NCBI GenBank assembly: GCA_038049695.1
Contig: CP142453.1
Location: 3,812,501 to 3,876,500 of the forward strand
Length of the DNA stretch: 64,000 bases
DNA from: Cinnamomum chago
Lineage: Eukaryota; Streptophyta; Magnoliopsida; Laurales; Lauraceae
Reading direction: 5' to 3'
In this document: positions 24,692 through 35,648 of the stretch, piece after piece
Layout of the letters: each line of letters opens with the position of its first letter
Position numbering within the stretch: position 1 is the first letter of the stretch
Notes under the pieces: generated by a model
What the model was told of the DNA's origin: nothing
Databases searched by the model: none
Seen by the model: the letters and a program-made list of their open reading frames with translations, nothing else
Position numbers and translations under genes: made by a program

Positions 24692-24955
24692 CATAGTCGA
24701 TATCGACTATGACTGTGTTTTTTATGTTTCAGCTAAATAGTCGATATCGACTATGACTGTGTTTTTTATGTTTCAGTTAAATAGTCGAAATCGACAATGA
24801 CAATAGTCGATATCGACTATGACTGTATTTTTTATGTTTCAGCTAAATAGTCGATATCGACTATGACTGTGTTTTTTATGTTTTAGCTAAATAGTCGATA
24901 TCGACTATGACTGTGTTTTTTAGGCTTCAGCTAAATAGTCGATATCGACTAGTAG
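24692..24955. repeat. 45-bp tandem array carrying an 18-bp palindrome
   Basis: ATAGTCGATATCGACTAT, a perfect palindrome, recurs at about 24693, 24738, 24804, 24847, 24892 and 24936, with one mutated copy near 24783. Units are separated by GACTGTGTTTTTTATG and TTTCAGCTAA and have a 45-bp period. One further TCGATATCGACTAT lies at about 26836, just outside the right arm of the inverted repeat. Confidence 0.85.
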
Positions 24956-25318
24956 TCATATTAAACAAACCAGATAATCATACATTCCATTATACTAAAC
25001 ATTGTTCTGAATACATTGGTACATTCCATTCACACATTCAATTAACAACCATACATTAACATACCATTCAATTTCAAATAATGATACATGAAGTTTCACA
25101 ACATAAATCAAACTGCCCAAAACCATAGAAGTTCCACAACCGCTGCCCACAAGTTCCACAATTTCAATTACGAAGTAAAGAAAGTAAGTATCTATGTTTG
25201 GCATCTCCTTCTACTGCCCAAAAAACCTTCTCAAAACTTCTTCTAACCAGTTAAGAAAATTACATCAAACTAGTATGTTCAACAACTAAGGAATATTCAA
25301 CCTACCAGCATTCACTTG

Positions 25319-25525
25319 TCAACTTCTTTTGAATAACTCAATGACAATTCTGCTACGGAAGTAAGGGATGTCAGACTGTGTAAATGTGATAGGACGACAG
25401 TGAACACAATGCTCCGCGAATGCCACAGTGAAAACTTCGTAGTCATTACAATTGTCTTGATGATGAATGCCTTCCTTAAACAGAATAGTCCATAAAAATG
25501 GATTCGTCCAGTGCTTTATTTAAAT
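25319..25525 (-). pseudogene. C-terminal fragment of a Ulp1/SENP-type cysteine peptidase (C48)
   Basis: The minus-strand frame reads FLWTILFKEGIHHQDN, then NDYEVFTVAFAEHC, then RPITFTQSDIPYFRSRIV and IELFKRS before a stop at 25319-25321. Ulp1/SENP peptidases, which remove SUMO-like tags, end in the same order: the DCG(V/M)F active-site motif followed by an FTQ..(M/I)P.FR stretch. Here the catalytic DC is DY, so the active-site cysteine is lost. A stop lies just upstream of the recognisable part. Such domains are often carried by plant Mutator-like and CACTA elements, which fits its place between long inverted repeats. Confidence 0.65.
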
Positions 25526-26689
25526 CGTTGCTGGATACCATGGTACAAATACTAGCTAGTTCATCATATCTACATGAAAGAGATGTTTGTTAATAAAACA
25601 CAATGCTACAAATATTAATGAAGATGGGTACTACATGAAAGTAATGGGGAAAACATTAGTATAGAGTTTTGGTGGGGAAGGTTTCATCCGACTCATTTCG
25701 CAACTTCCACTGATTTAGCCAATACCAATTTCATCCTTGAACGTCATAGATGAAAGTTTTGGTGGGGAAGGTTTCAGTCATTCACTCAGACATTTCAAAA
25801 GCTCAAGAGTTCGGACATCTCAAACACATTTCAAACATCTCAAATAGGGGGAAACCATTCACAACATTACAAGTTCATTGTGTATTGACCTTACATTTCA
25901 AAATATATATACATGAAATATGTTTGAAAATTACAAAAATCAAGAAATGAAAACCCCACTCATGTTCTCTAATTCCTTTCATCCAATATCTCCTAGTGAG
26001 CAAAATCAATGAAGGACAAACCCCACAACAGCAGCAGACTTCTTTCCCATGAGAAAAACAAGAGAAATGAGCGTGAAATTTCCTTCTCCTTTCTCTTCGT
26101 CATTTCATCGAACACCTTCATGGGCTTTATTTGAAAACACCTCCAGCTTGATATGGATACAATTAAATGATCGGTTTAAGGACTCGGAACTTGCATTCCA
26201 TTCCTCGTGGAAATGGAGATGAAGAAGAGCTGATGATAGGCTGCGTGGAGATAAGGGAGATGCGTGAGGGCTACGGATAGGGTGAGATGGAGGGAGATGG
26301 GAGGGAGATGGAAAGGATGAAGGAGTGGTGGGTTTGCTGGCCGGTGAGGACAAAGGAGAAGGAGGAAGACGTCTACCGTCTGCGTCCTGGGATGGTAAAG
26401 ATGAGATGAAGGAGATGAGCCGTGATGGGCCACCGCACACCCACCTGCATACCCCACCGAAATGGCTCTCCTCCTTTTTCATTTATTTATTTATTTCTTT
26501 CTTCCTTCCCCCTCTCCCCCTCTTATTCTCCTTTCTCCCTGCACTACCCTTTGCCACCCACTGCACTCCACGCCAGTGCACACGTCCTTCCTTTCTTTCT
26601 TCCTTCTCCCTCTCTTTCCTTTTTTTTTTTTCTCTTTCTTTCCTCCTCTTCTTTTCTCGTTTCCACCTCCTTCACTGCTGCACTCCGCC

Positions 26690-28095
26690 CTCACAGCCCC
26701 TGCGCACACCTCCATCTCCATGCATCTCATCTGCAGACACCTACCAGCTTTCTCTGTCCTTCTTCCTCCTTCTCAAAGATTATGATTTGAGATCAATTGC
26801 AGAGAGGAAGAGACGAATGAATGTTCAGGGAGAGCGTCGATATCGACTATAACGCTAAAAGACAAAAAAGAAAAGAAAAACATCAATTTATGGCCTATTC
26901 TGTCTGGCTTTTTCTATTGGGGCCAAATTCATTAATAGCCTGTTTTAGAGGGTTTTTCTCGTGAAATCCCCTTTAATCAAATATATTTACCATAGTCCAC
27001 AACCTTCACCTAATTGTAACTGGCCCTCAGCTCCAGAGGACCACCATCTGGAAGCTCCATATCCTATGAAAAATAAAGCTTTTGCGAATGATTATCATTT
27101 TGAGATTTAGGAGCCATTTATGCTAAAAGCCAATGTGCACAAAAGATGTAAAAACAATCCGGCGCCTTTCCACTCTTCTTTGGGTGCATCAACGATATGG
27201 GACGAAAATCCACTATTTTAGTCGGCAAATCAGATGGGGTTAGTACAAATGACCCCCGTAAGTGAGATTTGCAAATCCACATGAGGGGAGACCCACTGCG
27301 ATTATGGACACCAATTCCGTCTATTGTTTACAAGCCAAAAAACATGATTTCTATTTCGCTCCTACTCCATTGCTACTTATGTCTCATCTAAGGGCCCTTT
27401 TTTACTATGATTTTTTACAAAAAAAATTGGCATGTTGGAGTTTCTTTTTATATGACATGATATCTTATCGCTCAACATTTGTAAATGCCATATTCATTTA
27501 CAAGTATTTCAAAATTCTAATCAGGTAAAAGGTCTCAAATGACTTATGAAATTATAGGAATTTCATCGTTTTGCTTTTTGGTGAAATTTAAGACCCTTGT
27601 ACGGTTGCATTTGAAATTATAAAAAGCCCCATCCCAATTTACTTTGTTTGCCAATGGTTATGGGAAGTGTCAACGAAAGAAGGACCAAACTATTGGATGG
27701 TGTTTGTTTGGTGTTTCTATTGAGTCTCACGCCAGTTATGTTTTTAACTAGACCCTAACTAACCCAAAGTGAGTTTTTTTTTTCTTTTTTTTCAAAAAAA
27801 GGCTCATGTATAAGACAACCTAAAAATGACTCTTATATTTTGTATTTTTACTAAAACAACAAATGAGTTGTTCGAGACCTTCAAAATACACACTGCTTTT
27901 TTCTTTTCACACTCTCGTTCCCTCTACACCCAACATTGAAGTGTAAGGATTTTAAAATCTCATTTGTACACCTCTTATAATATCTAAACTAACCCAACCC
28001 CCAGCTTAGCCACCGTTGTCCGAGGGGTCTGAGGGGTAGGGAGAGAGAGAGGGTTTTGTAATATAGGGCCTACGAGAAGAGTTCATTTCGTGGTT
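26690..28095. other. Non-coding stretch
   Basis: No gene was recognised. The sequence directly after the right arm is CT-rich and contains the isolated palindrome near 26836. The remainder is AT-rich with short open frames lacking family motifs. Confidence 0.4.
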
Positions 28096-28103
28096 CGGCT
28101 TTT

Positions 28104-29045
28104 GGCCTACGTCAACGGAAAAGATCGGAGAATTCACTATGTGATCACAAGAGGTTGTACATCATAAATAGTCTTTGTCTCTATTTATAATATCAGTTCC
28201 AAAACCCTGTTACATCCAAACACTACTTTTTAATCACAGTAGACCTACAACAAGCCTACTTCTAATCACAGTACAAGTTGGGCAATTCAAGGGCCCCGTT
28301 TACCATATTCATCAGAGTTCTATTGAGTCATATAACCTAACAAATCTCCACCTTGGCGAACATTGAAGCTGATTATCGTGCACAAAATACATCTCACCGT
28401 CTCCCACCTGCCCTCGAGGGCACTCAGGTGCCGAGCAAGCCAATATAAGTCCAAGGAATGCTTGAACTTGAATTTAACCCATTCCTTCATGAATGCACCG
28501 AATCGCTTGTACTATTGCCCATAAGCTTGCTCTTGACTCGTACAATGATTTATTCAAACTGTATATATGACCCGGAACCTTTGTATGCACTTTGCTTACA
28601 CAGGAAGATCCTTCATCTTCCTCGTATAACCGCTTGCATCCAATGACCCGATTTTCCTCGTCAAGAGACTCCATTTCTTTAGTCATAATTGCTGCCTGTT
28701 GATATTATAGAAGTAGTGTTTGGGTGTAACAGGGTTTTGGGGCTCTCTCATGGGCTCTCTTCAATGTTTTTCCTATTGATATTATAGTAGTTTGTTGTAA
28801 TTTAGGGCCTACGTCAACGGGGAAGACGGGAGAATTCACCATGCAATCATAAGAGGTTGTACATCATAAAGACTCTCAGTCTCTATTTATAATATCAGCC
28901 CTAAAACCCCGTTACACCAAAATACTACTTATTAATCACAGTAGACCTATAACAAGCATCCTTCTAATCACAGTATAAGTTTGGGAATCTAGGGGCCCGG
29001 TTTACCAGATTCATCAGAGTTCTATTGAGCCATACAACCTAATAA
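28104..29045 (-). mobile_element. Decayed Copia retrotransposon with two LTR pieces
   Basis: Segments 28104-28345 and 28797-29045 are direct repeats, sharing AGAGGTTGTACATCATAAA, TCTCTATTTATAATATCAG and TTCATCAGAGTTCTATTGAG. On the minus strand the first is preceded by AAGGTGGAGATTTGTTAGG, the usual Copia polypurine tract and LTR start. Between them, minus-strand fragments read MTKEMESLDEEN, IGCK, LNKSLY and, in another frame, YKRFGAFM. These match the Copia reverse transcriptase region in order. The internal region is reduced to about 450 bp with frameshifts, so the element is dead. Confidence 0.7.
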
Positions 29046-29069
29046 GGGGGGGGGGGGGGGGGGGGGGGG
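29046..29069 (+). repeat. Run of 24 G
   Basis: An uninterrupted G tract of 24 bases directly adjoins the outer end of the Copia LTR piece at 29045. Its length may be unreliable in the assembly. Confidence 0.9.
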
Positions 29070-29772
29070 CGCTTTCCGTCTAACTTTTGGACCTTAACCC
29101 TTGACAACTCCTCTAAACTTAATTTTAACGGGCCTTTCATCCATGATGATTCTGCATCTAGTATTGGTGGCATCCTAGGATCTAACCACAGGGTCAATTG
29201 ATAGTTGTTGAATGTTTTCTTAAAAAACTCATTCACAAGAAAAATTAAATTGAAATTTAGAGTCAATTGGATGTACCTCGTGGGCCATTTACGAGTGGAT
29301 GTAATCTATATCCTAGGGTTGCTTCCAACTCTAATATATTTAGCCCCTTTATAAAATTTCAAAACAGGCACTTCAAACTGCAAAAAGTTATTTTGCCTGT
29401 ATATTAATTTTTTCCTGGCAATTATATATTTCTATCTTAAACAGCGTCATATTATTCTTATTTTTTGTATTTGGCAACTTCCCAAATCTAATTTAAAACT
29501 GTAAAAATTACAGTAATCATGGGATTATCTTAATATTTATATAAGTTTATAATCATGATATTATATTAGTTATTTTTAATTACATCTAACCAAATGGATT
29601 TCATACAAAAGGGTGCGCATCCACGTCATTTTGAAATTTATGTTCTCTTGGAAATAGGGTAAAAACTTTAGGGCTTATTTGAAAAATTCCCTTCGTCTTC
29701 GTGTGAGAGTCTCAAGAGAAAACCCTCGTTTAGAAATGGGCGGGAAGGTGTAGGGGTTGGAGAAAATATGCC

Positions 29773-29915
29773 TTTGCGCTTCGAAAACCTCTTCGTTCTC
29801 CATCGATCACCTTAGCGCTTCGAAAACCTCTTCGTTCTCCATCGATCACCTTAGCGCTTCGAAATCCTCTTCGTTCTGCATCGATCACCTGTTCGTTCTC
29901 CATCGATCACCTTCT
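29773..29915 (+). repeat. In-frame 39-bp tandem repeat, possible exon
   Basis: GCGCTTCGAAAACCTCTTCG followed by TTCTCCATCGATCACCTTA is repeated about three times plus a partial copy. The period is 39 bp, which keeps a reading frame and encodes SASKTSSFSIDHL units. CGCAG followed by GTATCC at about 29935-29946 could be a donor site. No known protein family was recognised. Confidence 0.5.
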
Positions 29916-30019
29916 CTCTCTTCCTGGCAGCACAACGCAGGTATCCTCTGTCTCTTTTCAATTTCTAGATCATTTTCAAAATTATTTCGATTGTAGATTG
30001 ACCTAGGAGGGGAAGAACG

Positions 30020-30157
30020 ATGTGGAATCTCTCTTTCTTGGCGAACATATGGACTATTTGGAAAGAGAGTAAGTTGAGTTGTTTTGAAGGCAAATCTTTA
30101 GAAGTTGGGGTTGAGAAAGAGGAAATCCGTTTCCTAAAAAATGAGCATTTCCTTTGA
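30020..30157 (+). pseudogene. Short plant LINE fragment (C-terminal)
   Basis: The 45-codon frame reads ANIWTIWKESKLSCFEGKS, which resembles the WxIWKERNxRxFEGK stretch after the zinc-binding reverse transcriptase domain of plant LINEs. It ends in a stop at 30157. No other part of this copy was identified. Confidence 0.45.
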
Positions 30158-30559
30158 GGAAGAGGACACGCCATTTATTCTGAAATGTGTTTCTTGATGA
30201 AGAGGAAGATGTGTCAATTACGAATGAAACGTTCCATGAGGGTGTGTTTCTTTTTTTTTTTTTTTTTCTTTAAGACCAACGGCTGATGAGGATTGAGTTG
30301 TTGACGTGGCTCAAGGAGGGTTGATAACGAGGCATTTTTTAAGAATTGAAATTCAACTGTAAAGTGTAAGAATGGGCTTTTCTTTTAGGTTGTGTGAAAA
30401 TACAAGATCCTTCTGTAAAAAACTCTAAAGTGATTAACTTGATCCACCAATGGAATACATCAAGAAATTTAGTAGTTTTTAGGAGTTTTATTGTTATAAT
30501 TAGTAGTTTTTACATTAAGAAATTTAGTTTCCTTTCTAATTAAGAAAAGACTTAGGAAT

Positions 30560-31746
30560 TAGAATACTACTAGGAATGTGGGGTGCCCAATGCAACTTCC
30601 CCATTGGGAGGAGACATCTTGATTATTTCAATAAAAGAATTCATGAGTCTGGTGTGCATGCTTCTCTTTGGTTGAGAATGCTTGTGCTTGTATGAATCTC
30701 TGGGGGATTCAACCAAGCCCTATTTGGCGTTTGTTCTATATCTTGTTGAATCCCTTGAATATTTAGCCAAATTCCGCAGTGGAGTTGGTCCTCATAATGG
30801 TCTTTGGATTATATTTTGGCATGATGAGTGGTGTGGGCAGGGGATTTTACATTATCAATTTCCAAATATCTCTATTCTCTTGATAGATGTCCTCACGCAT
30901 TTGTAGCTGAAAATTTTACCATCATAAGAGGATCTATTGTTTGGGACTTTTGCCTTCGAAGGAACTTGACGGATAATGAAATAGCAGATCTATGTATTTT
31001 GCTTGGCTTACTGGATAAGGTCTATGTATCAGTGGGTAAAAGAGATGTTCGGTTATGGAAACCTGATGCTAAAGGTAACTTTACAGTGAAGTCTTTTTAT
31101 AATGTTCTGATCAATAGTTCTAATGGTGATGGAGTTGGTCTTTGGAGGAGATTTTGGGATCCTTATATCCGGCCTAGAGTTTTGGTTTTTTGCTGGCTGG
31201 TGAGGAAAGAAAAAATCCTTACAATAGATAAATTGAGAAGAAGAAATCATTTTATTGTTAAGGGCTGCCCTATGTGTTTGAGAGATGAAGAAACGGTGGA
31301 TCATTTATTTATTCATTGTAACTTTGCTCGCAATGTTTGGATGATTCTTTTTTCTCGGTTCGGAATTTCTTGGGTTATGCCTTGGTCAGTGGAGAAGATT
31401 TATTTCAGCAGTGGCATTTCAAGTGTCGGTTGCTCGTGGTAAAATTTTATGGAAGTTCTTGTTATATGCTTTTTTGTGGAAGGTTTGGTTGGAAAGAAAT
31501 AATAGAATATTCAAGAACAACAGTAGAACAGTGGAAGACATTGTAGAGATAATTGTTAGGACTGTCTCAGAATGGGCGACTATGATAGAAGTATTTCAAG
31601 GAGTTTCTTTGGATGATCTTAACAGGTCATGGGATGCTGTTTTAAAAGGGGTATGGCGTGTTACTTTGTCTCGTGCAATCAGTTGGATGCCTCCTCCTAG
31701 GGCAACACGAAGAAAAAAAAACATCACTTGTAGGGTGAGTTTTTAG
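30560..31746 (+). pseudogene. LINE reverse-transcriptase C-terminal region (zf-RVT), frameshifted
   Basis: Successive plus-strand frames read GVGPHNGLWIIFWHDEWC (about 30780-30840), RLWKPDAKGNFTVKSFYNVL and RPRVLVFCWLVRKEKILTID (about 31050-31230), then CPMCLRDEETVDHLFIHC (about 31267-31320) and WKVWLERNNRIFKN (about 31480-31515). This is the order of motifs in the zinc-binding domain (zf-RVT) that follows the reverse transcriptase of plant non-LTR elements. Frame changes near 30890 and 31410 break it. The upstream endonuclease and polymerase domains are absent. The composite LTR element at 31754 is inserted just after the final stop. Confidence 0.8.
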
Positions 31747-32104
31747 AAAAAAGTGTAAGTCCATGGGGATCCGAACCCTAGAGGGGGGGTGAATAGGGTG
31801 AGCTCCAATTATGACCAATTTTAACAAATTTAACTTCTTTAAAACAAACTAGTCACAAGTGATGATTAATCATACAAGATGCGGAAGCTAACAAAACAAT
31901 CACCACAAAGCAAGCACCATCACACAAGGATTTATAGTGGTTCGGCCTTGAGGCGATTGTTTTGTTAGCTTCCGCATCTTGTATGATTAATCATCACTTG
32001 TGACTAGTTTGTTTTAAAGAAGTTAAATTTGTTAAAATTGGTCATAATTGGAGCTCACCCTATTCACCCCCCCTCTAGGGTTCGGATCCCCATGGACTTA
32101 CAAG

Positions 32105-32120
32105 TGGTATCAGAGCGGGT
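32105..32120 (+). promoter_or_regulatory. Primer-binding site (initiator tRNA-Met type)
   Basis: AGTGGTATCAGAGCGG directly follows the LTR end GGACTTACA. TGGTATCAGAGC is the usual Copia primer-binding sequence complementary to the 3' end of initiator tRNA-Met. Confidence 0.85.
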
Positions 32121-32149
32121 TACTCCATTTTAGGGCTTAACAACCCGGA

Positions 32150-35080
32150 GTTGATCCTTGCTAGATTTGAACCCTAATGTTGTGATTTATTGCATATCTT
32201 TTTAAAAATTTCCACTATGATTGAAAATGTTTTTCCCTAGCCTCTTTGCACCACTCTAAGACTTTTCTAAGTTATATCTTCTAGAGTTTGTGAGTCCTCA
32301 AAGTGTTCTCTCAAGGACACCTTTTCAAGATCTTAGGTGTATTTTTAAAGGTAGACTATTTGAGTAACCTTAAGGCCTTGATCCCACTAGACCAACCTAT
32401 TCTTTTTAGTTATATCTTTTTGTTGGTCATGATACATTTGCATTTTGTTTCTTTATAGTCACATCTCTTAAAATGCAATGTTTCTTTGTGATCATTTGAT
32501 TTTGTCTTCATGAACTTTTATAGTTATATCTCATGGTTTTCAAAATCCTTTGATTGCAACCTTTTCATGATAGATTTGCATTTTGATCATATAGTTATAT
32601 CTCTTGTAGTGCATATCTATTCATGATCAATTGATTGTGATTACAAATGCTTTCATAGCTAGTTTTTCATGATCAATTGATGTTGGAAAATCATTTGATG
32701 TTTGTCATAGTTAGATCCTTTTTGGAAATCAAATGATTTGAAGCAATTTAAGTTTTCCATTGTTTTTCAAAGTTATATCTCTTGGTATGGAAACTTTGTG
32801 AGTGTCTATTGTTTTACAATTTGAAAATTTACAATAGTACACTTCTTGCTTTTCAAATTCACTTGCTCTTAATTCTAAATGATTATTTATTGGAATTTCA
32901 TATATTGAAGTGATTTGAGAAACTTTGGAAAATGTTCTATGCTTTATTGGTTGTATTTCTAGAAGCATTTTCCTTAAATTTATTTCCTTGTGCCTAATTA
33001 TGATTGTATCATTTGAAAGGAAATATTTTTTTACAAACAATTTGCATCTTTGCTCATTGAGTTACATTCTTTATGCAAATTGATTTTGTTGTCTTACATT
33101 GCATGGTTGGATATGATTTCATTGATTTGCATGTTTGTGCCTATTTTGGTATATAGTTTCATTAATGCAAATTAATGAGTGTTTATGTGCTTTATAGTAA
33201 AATCTTGTATTTGAGCTTTTTAAGTGCATTTGTGATTTAATGTACTAAGTTCATTTGGTATAGACCTCATATCCTTTTTCATTGCATTGTAAGCTTAGTA
33301 CATTTGCTAAGAGTGGAGATGTTACATGATAGATTGATTCTTTTATCTTCATACCTTCTTGTGCTTAAATAGTTATATTCTTTTTGATGATTGGTATGAG
33401 TTAGATCTTGAGTGTTGATTAATCATCTCTATGCAAATGTCAAATTGTTCTATATATGGTTGTGGTATTTTTTATATTTGTTGAAACCATACTAGAACTC
33501 AAATCCATCCTCTATGTCATTCTAGTCATATCTTTTTGGATGGTTATGATGTTGATTCATGTATTTTCTCTAAGTGATATCATCTTTATACATGTTTCAA
33601 CTTCATAGTAGTGTTCTTAATCATATGAAACTCTTTGAAATCTATTCCTCATATTTCTATATGTTTGATGGATATCTTAGATGTTGAATTCATATGATTT
33701 TGACACTTTGGAAATTGCATGCATTACAAAGTAATATCATTTTGCATTGCAATTTATCTTGTTCATCACTATGCTCAATAGTTATATCTTTAAAAGTGAT
33801 GAATATGTATTTATGATGCTTGATGGAATTTTGTCACATTCTTGCTCTTTATCATGTTATCAAATTCAATTGGATTCAATTGGTATAATGTTTGATTGAT
33901 TTGAATTCTTGTGAATGTGATAAACCTTGTGTGCATTGGTTTGAACTTGATAAGTAATATGATTGTTCCATGTCACACACCATTAGCATCATAATGTTCA
34001 TGTTGCCACCTATCTTGCTCATATAGGTATATCTCATGACCACCATGTTTATGTGTTAATAATATTGGTTGGTTATTAGTTGAGGTTGGCTTCATGGTTG
34101 AATTTCATTTCACTCATCTTGCACATGATAAGTCATATTTATTGATTGAATGAAATGATTTTCAAAACCTTCATAGCATATGCTTTCCATAGTTAGATTA
34201 TTTGATGCTATGTTTAGTAACCCCATTGCATCATGGATAGCTCTAATTTGGATTCTTCCTAATAGGTATATTCTTACATCCATTTTAGAGTGATTGTGTT
34301 AATAGTCATATCCTTAAATCTCAATTGGTATTCCTTGATTTTCCAATTGATATCCATGATTGCTTTTCCCATTGACCTTGATCTTTTGGTAATTTGATCA
34401 TATTGTGCTTTATAGTTATATGAATCTAATCCTTTCCTTGAAGTTGACCCTCATTTGGTTAAACCATCTTCTTCTTGCATCTAATAGTTAAATCTTGTCA
34501 AAAGTTTGACAAAAGAAGAGAATGGATTGAGGGGGAGTGTAAACCTTCATAGGAAGTATTAGTTTTGATCAAATTCACCCTTGGATTGTCTTTGAGCCCT
34601 TAGAGACTACTACCTCACATGATAGCCTGTTATGTATTTCATTTTCGATTTCATTTGTTAACAGGTGCTTCTAAAGGTATTTTCCTTATTTCATGTGTGT
34701 AGGTACCTTTGCAATTTAATGGCAAAGGGGGAGAAATTATGCAAGTTCTCAAAAGGGTGAAGAGAATGTCCAAGCTTCCTAAGGGGAGGTTTTGTATGAT
34801 CTTCTACAGGGGAGAGAATACATACCTTGCCAAAGGGAGAAAGAGGCATGGTCAAAGGGGGAGAGCAAATAGAAGAAAGAAAGCTTGGAGCTAAAGAAGA
34901 TGCTTGGCCATAAAGAAAGAAAGATTGAAGAATGATCAAGCACCAAGCATCATGAAGAATGAAGAAAAGAGCTCAAGCTAAGCGAAGGAGCATCCAAGAA
35001 GATTTCAAGCCTTGTCCAGCTGAGGGGGAGCTGAAGACTAAGTGTGTAATCTCAGTGGTGAGTGAGTTTGCCATCAAATT
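32150..35080 (+). repeat. Non-coding interior built on a recurring TAGTTATATCT motif
   Basis: No open frame of note exists in nearly 3 kb. Variants of (A/T)TAGTTATATCTCTTG recur, for example near 32268, 32407, 32455, 32521, 32592, 32708, 32770, 33370, 33521, 33779, 34024, 34303, 34421 and 34488, on the same strand and at irregular spacing. From about 34725 to the polypurine tract the sequence becomes purine-rich with repeated AAGGGGGAGA-like blocks. Confidence 0.6.
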
Positions 35081-35081
35081 G

Positions 35082-35094
35082 CAAAGGGGGAGAT
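35082..35094 (+). promoter_or_regulatory. Polypurine tract
   Basis: AAAGGGGGAGAT immediately precedes the LTR start TGTTAGGG at 35095, as expected for the plus-strand primer. Similar purine blocks occur upstream from about 34725. Confidence 0.85.
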
Positions 35095-35460
35095 TGTTAG
35101 GGTTTTTATAGATTGCAATTTGATGGATGCATTATCATTCAAGCATCATTTGATTTACACACTTACATTGGTTTTAAATAAACTTGAAATCTTGTTTTAT
35201 TCATGCATTGCTTTTAAGATTTGTAAAAGTATCAATTTATGCATGATTTGATTTTAAAACTTGGATGCATTTGTTTTTTAAAAGAGTTTTAGAAAATCAA
35301 GCAAGCCTTTGTTTTAAAAGTTTTGAATCTTTTTAGGCTTTTTATGTCATGTTTTAAAAACCATTATAATCTTTAAAACATGTTTTCCAAGCTTGATTTA
35401 GTGGCCAAAAGGTCCCCCAAAGAAATACCTTTAAAATGTGAAAAGTTGAATTTTTTGCAA

Positions 35461-35625
35461 AAAAGGGGGTGGCCCGGCAGTGTCGCCGGTCGACCGGCGC
35501 AGAGGTCCCGGTCGACCGGGAACACTGCAGCAAAAAATTGCCTGGCGCACCAACGGTCAGAAATCCGACCGTTGGGTGTTCCCAGTCGACCGAGGCCTGT
35601 GTGCCGGTCGACCGAGGACTAGCCG
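35461..35625 (+). repeat. Cluster of GGTCGACC-like palindromes in the LTR
   Basis: Several GTCGACC or GGTCGACCGG blocks occur within about 160 bases in an otherwise AT-rich LTR, including CCGGTCGACCGG and CCCGGTCGACCGGG. The cluster lies just upstream of TATAAATA at 35641-35648, a likely LTR TATA box, so it occupies the position of a promoter-proximal control region. Confidence 0.6.
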
Positions 35626-35640
35626 TTGGCAACTTTTTGC

Positions 35641-35648
35641 TATAAATA
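35641..35648 (+). promoter_or_regulatory. LTR TATA box
   Basis: TATAAATA lies about 550 bases into the forward LTR, directly downstream of the GC-rich palindrome cluster. Confidence 0.5.

Larger units (their letters stand above)
23010..26686. mobile_element. Long inverted-repeat element with Ulp1 relic (MULE- or foldback-like)
   Basis: The arm 23010-24013 is closely matched in reverse complement by 25704-26686. The outer edges are GGAGTGCAGCAGTGAAGG and its complement. The inner edges are GGTTGAATCGGTGGAAG and CTTCCACTGATTTAGCC. The arms contain a purine-rich stretch and a CT-rich stretch that create long spurious open frames. The 1.7-kb spacer carries two tandem arrays and a minus-strand Ulp1-peptidase fragment. 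Mutator-like elements with long terminal inverted repeats and captured Ulp1 domains are known in plants, which makes a MULE the best guess. No 9-bp target duplication was found directly at the arm ends, so the true borders may lie further out or have decayed. Confidence 0.65.

Noticed and set aside
24692..24955. CRISPR-like regular array
   Set aside because: The units are directly tandem with no unique spacers, and the window is a plant nuclear sequence.
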